Assembly: GCA_031255355.1 (NCBI GenBank)
Contig: JAIRSR010000003.1
Span: 1-5,561 of the forward strand
DNA: 5,561 bases
Direction: 5' to 3'
DNA from: Clostridiales bacterium
GTDB taxonomy: Bacteria > Bacillota > Clostridia > Monoglobales > Firm-18
The notes beneath the pieces were generated by a model. It was not told where the DNA came from. It did not search any database and worked only from the letters and a program-made list of their open reading frames with translations. The position numbers and the translations under genes are program-made. This document shows positions 4,216-5,561 of the stretch, one piece after another (the first letter of the stretch is position 1; every line of letters starts with the position of its first letter).

Positions 4216-5561
4216 ATGTCGATTAAAATCGCGCTTGCAGGCAACCCGAACAGCGGCAAGACCACACTGTTTAACGCGCTGACCGGCTCTAATCAGTTTG
4301 TCGGAAACTGGCCGGGCGTAACGGTAGAGAAAAAAGAGGGGAAACTCAAGGGACACAAGGACGTAACGGTGGTTGACCTGCCGGGCATCTACTCGCTGTC
4401 ACCCTACACGTTAGAGGAAGTCATTTCACGGAATTATCTTATTGATGAGCGTCCCGACGTAATTTTGAACATCATTGACGGCACGAATTTAGAGCGCAAC
4501 CTGTATTTAACGACACAACTCACCGAAATGGGAATCCCTGTTGTCGTCGCCGTCAATATGATGGACGCAGTATCCAAAAAGGGCGACAAAATCAATACGG
4601 AGCGTCTTTCTAAGGAACTTGGGCGAAAAGTGGTTGAAATTTCCGCGCTCAAAGGGGCGGGCGTAACCGAGGCGGCAAACGCTGCGGTAAGTGCGGCTAA
4701 CGCCGGAGGAGCCGTTCCGCGCCACAGTTTCGGCGGGAGCGTGGAACATTGCCTTGCCCACATCGAGGAAGCGGCGTTGCACAATCTGCCGGAGGAACAG
4801 CAACGCTTTTTCGCCGTCAAGTTGTTTGAGCGCGACACGAAAATCATTGAAAAACTCAACATTCCCGTCACGATGTTAGCGCATATCGAGGGCGACATCA
4901 AGGCATGCGAAAAGGAGTTGGACGACGACGCGGAGAGCATTATCACCGCCCAGAGGTACGCTTACATAGATTCGATTATTAAGGATTGCTGTAAAATCCG
5001 CAACAAGGGCGGGCTGTCCACATCGGATAAAATTGATAAAGTAGTCACAAACCGCTTCGCGGCGTTGCCGATTTTCGCGTTGGTGATGTTTTTGGTCTAC
5101 TACGTTTCGGTAACGAGCGTCGGCACCATCGCCACCGATTGGGCGAATGACGGCGTATTCGGCGACGGTTGGCATCTGTTCGGCATTGGCGCGGGGCAGT
5201 ATGAGGAAGCCGCAGGCGAGTATGCGTTGTCGCGGGAAATGCTGGACGCGTACCTGACGGCGGCTGACGACGCGGGAATTGATACAGAGGACGTTCGCGC
5301 CGCGTTGGAACCGGAGGAGGACGAAGCGGACGGCGAGGAATCCGCCGAAGCGGACGAATCTGAATCGGCGTTGGAAGCCGGGGAAGCAATCGACGGTGAG
5401 GAAGCCGAACTAACATTAGAATCCGAAGAATCTGACGAAGCGAACGAAGCGGACGAGCCGGAGTTGGACGCTGACCCGCTCACCGCGTTTGTCACGGCGG
5501 CGCGGGCGGAAAATCTCACCGCCGAATTGGACATCGAGGACGAGGACGGCAACGTCACGGA
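4216..5561 (+). CDS. feoB: Ferrous iron transporter FeoB, N-terminal part; gene runs off the right edge
   Basis: FeoB is the membrane Fe(II) transporter with an N-terminal cytoplasmic GTPase domain. The frame is open for 448 codons to the window end. G motifs: G1 GNPNSGKTT (9-17), G2 GVTVE (34-38), G3 DLPG (54-57), G4 NMMD (114-117) and G5-like SALK (143-146). NQFVGNWPG (26-34) is the FeoB switch I region. A helical domain (about 165-270) follows, then the first membrane helix at about 281-302 (FAALPIFALVMFLVYYVSV). From 303 the chain should be outside the cell: WANDGVFGDGWHLFG (309-323) is family-like, but residues 364-420 and beyond form a very acidic low-complexity insertion with no membrane helix by residue 448. 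The rest of the transport core is missing only because the window ends. Start ATG 4216 has AGGAGG (4201-4206) nine nt upstream. Confidence 0.96.
   Translation, partial: MSIKIALAGNPNSGKTTLFNALTGSNQFVGNWPGVTVEKKEGKLKGHKDVTVVDLPGIYSLSPYTLEEVISRNYLIDERPDVILNIIDGTNLERNLYLTTQLTEMGIPVVVAVNMMDAVSKKGDKINTERLSKELGRKVVEISALKGAGVTEAANAAVSAANAGGAVPRHSFGGSVEHCLAHIEEAALHNLPEEQQRFFAVKLFERDTKIIEKLNIPVTMLAHIEGDIKACEKELDDDAESIITAQRYAYIDSIIKDCCKIRNKGGLSTSDKIDKVVTNRFAALPIFALVMFLVYYVSVTSVGTIATDWANDGVFGDGWHLFGIGAGQYEEAAGEYALSREMLDAYLTAADDAGIDTEDVRAALEPEEDEADGEESAEADESESALEAGEAIDGEEAELTLESEESDEANEADEPELDADPLTAFVTAARAENLTAELDIEDEDGNVT
5305..5475 (+). repeat. Acidic, repeat-rich low-complexity segment inside feoB
   Basis: Codes for FeoB residues 364-420, where nearly half of the residues are Glu or Asp, the rest mostly Ala, Ser, Gly and Leu, with no Lys, His or Cys. 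At DNA level the word GAAGCGGACG occurs three times (5323, 5347, 5446) and GACGAAGCG twice (5320, 5434), suggesting growth by slippage or short duplication. The reading frame remains open through it, so it is translated unless there is a sequencing error. Confidence 0.8.

Noticed and set aside
4434..4946. Minus-strand open frame opposite the feoB GTPase domain
   Set aside because: It covers the conserved G motifs of feoB on the other strand; no ribosome binding site and no recognisable domain.
5100..5558. Ser-rich open frame on the minus strand opposite the acidic feoB segment
   Set aside because: Its Ser/Ala low complexity is simply the reverse reading of the GAA/GAC/GCG repeats in feoB; no start signal or promoter is seen.

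Overview
The window holds two unrelated gene sets, transcribed away from each other, from what looks like a Gram-positive bacterium, probably a member of the Clostridia (Bacillota). The evidence is the strong AGGAGG ribosome binding sites, sigma-A type promoters, a tandem feoA-feoA-feoB locus with a DtxR-type regulator, and Gram-positive-type LysC and Hom proteins. Coding DNA is GC-rich and full of CGCG words, while the promoter regions are AT-rich. I cannot name a genus. An uncultured gut-type Clostridia would fit, but that is inference.

Left part (1-2888, minus strand): an aspartate-family amino-acid operon in the order hom - thrB - lysC. A good promoter (2860-2888) with a roughly 175-nt leader precedes hom (homoserine dehydrogenase, start corrected to 2678). 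thrB (homoserine kinase) follows after 15 nt, then lysC (aspartokinase) after 53 nt. lysC runs off the left edge. LysC makes aspartyl phosphate, Hom makes homoserine and ThrB phosphorylates homoserine on the way to threonine. Threonine synthase (thrC) is not visible here.

Middle (2956-3626): a small DtxR/MntR-family metalloregulator on the minus strand, closed by its own terminator. It is divergent from the iron transport genes across an AT-rich region with two back-to-back promoters.

Right part (3627-5561, plus strand): feoA1, feoA2, a strong intrinsic terminator, a 141-nt gap and the N-terminal 448 codons of feoB, the ferrous iron transporter. A related 13-bp palindrome (TTAGnCnnACTAn) lies at the regulator promoter, at the feoA promoter and in the feoA2-feoB gap. 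This suggests that the regulator controls itself and both parts of the feo locus in response to iron.

Most of the window is conventional. The points worth a second look are a long, very acidic low-complexity insertion in the first extracytoplasmic loop of FeoB, the three-site operator set, the terminator and operator between feoA2 and feoB, a long-range inverted repeat in the hom leader, and a Cys/Asn-type metal site in the regulator. I see no mobile elements, CRISPR arrays, rRNA or tRNA genes.
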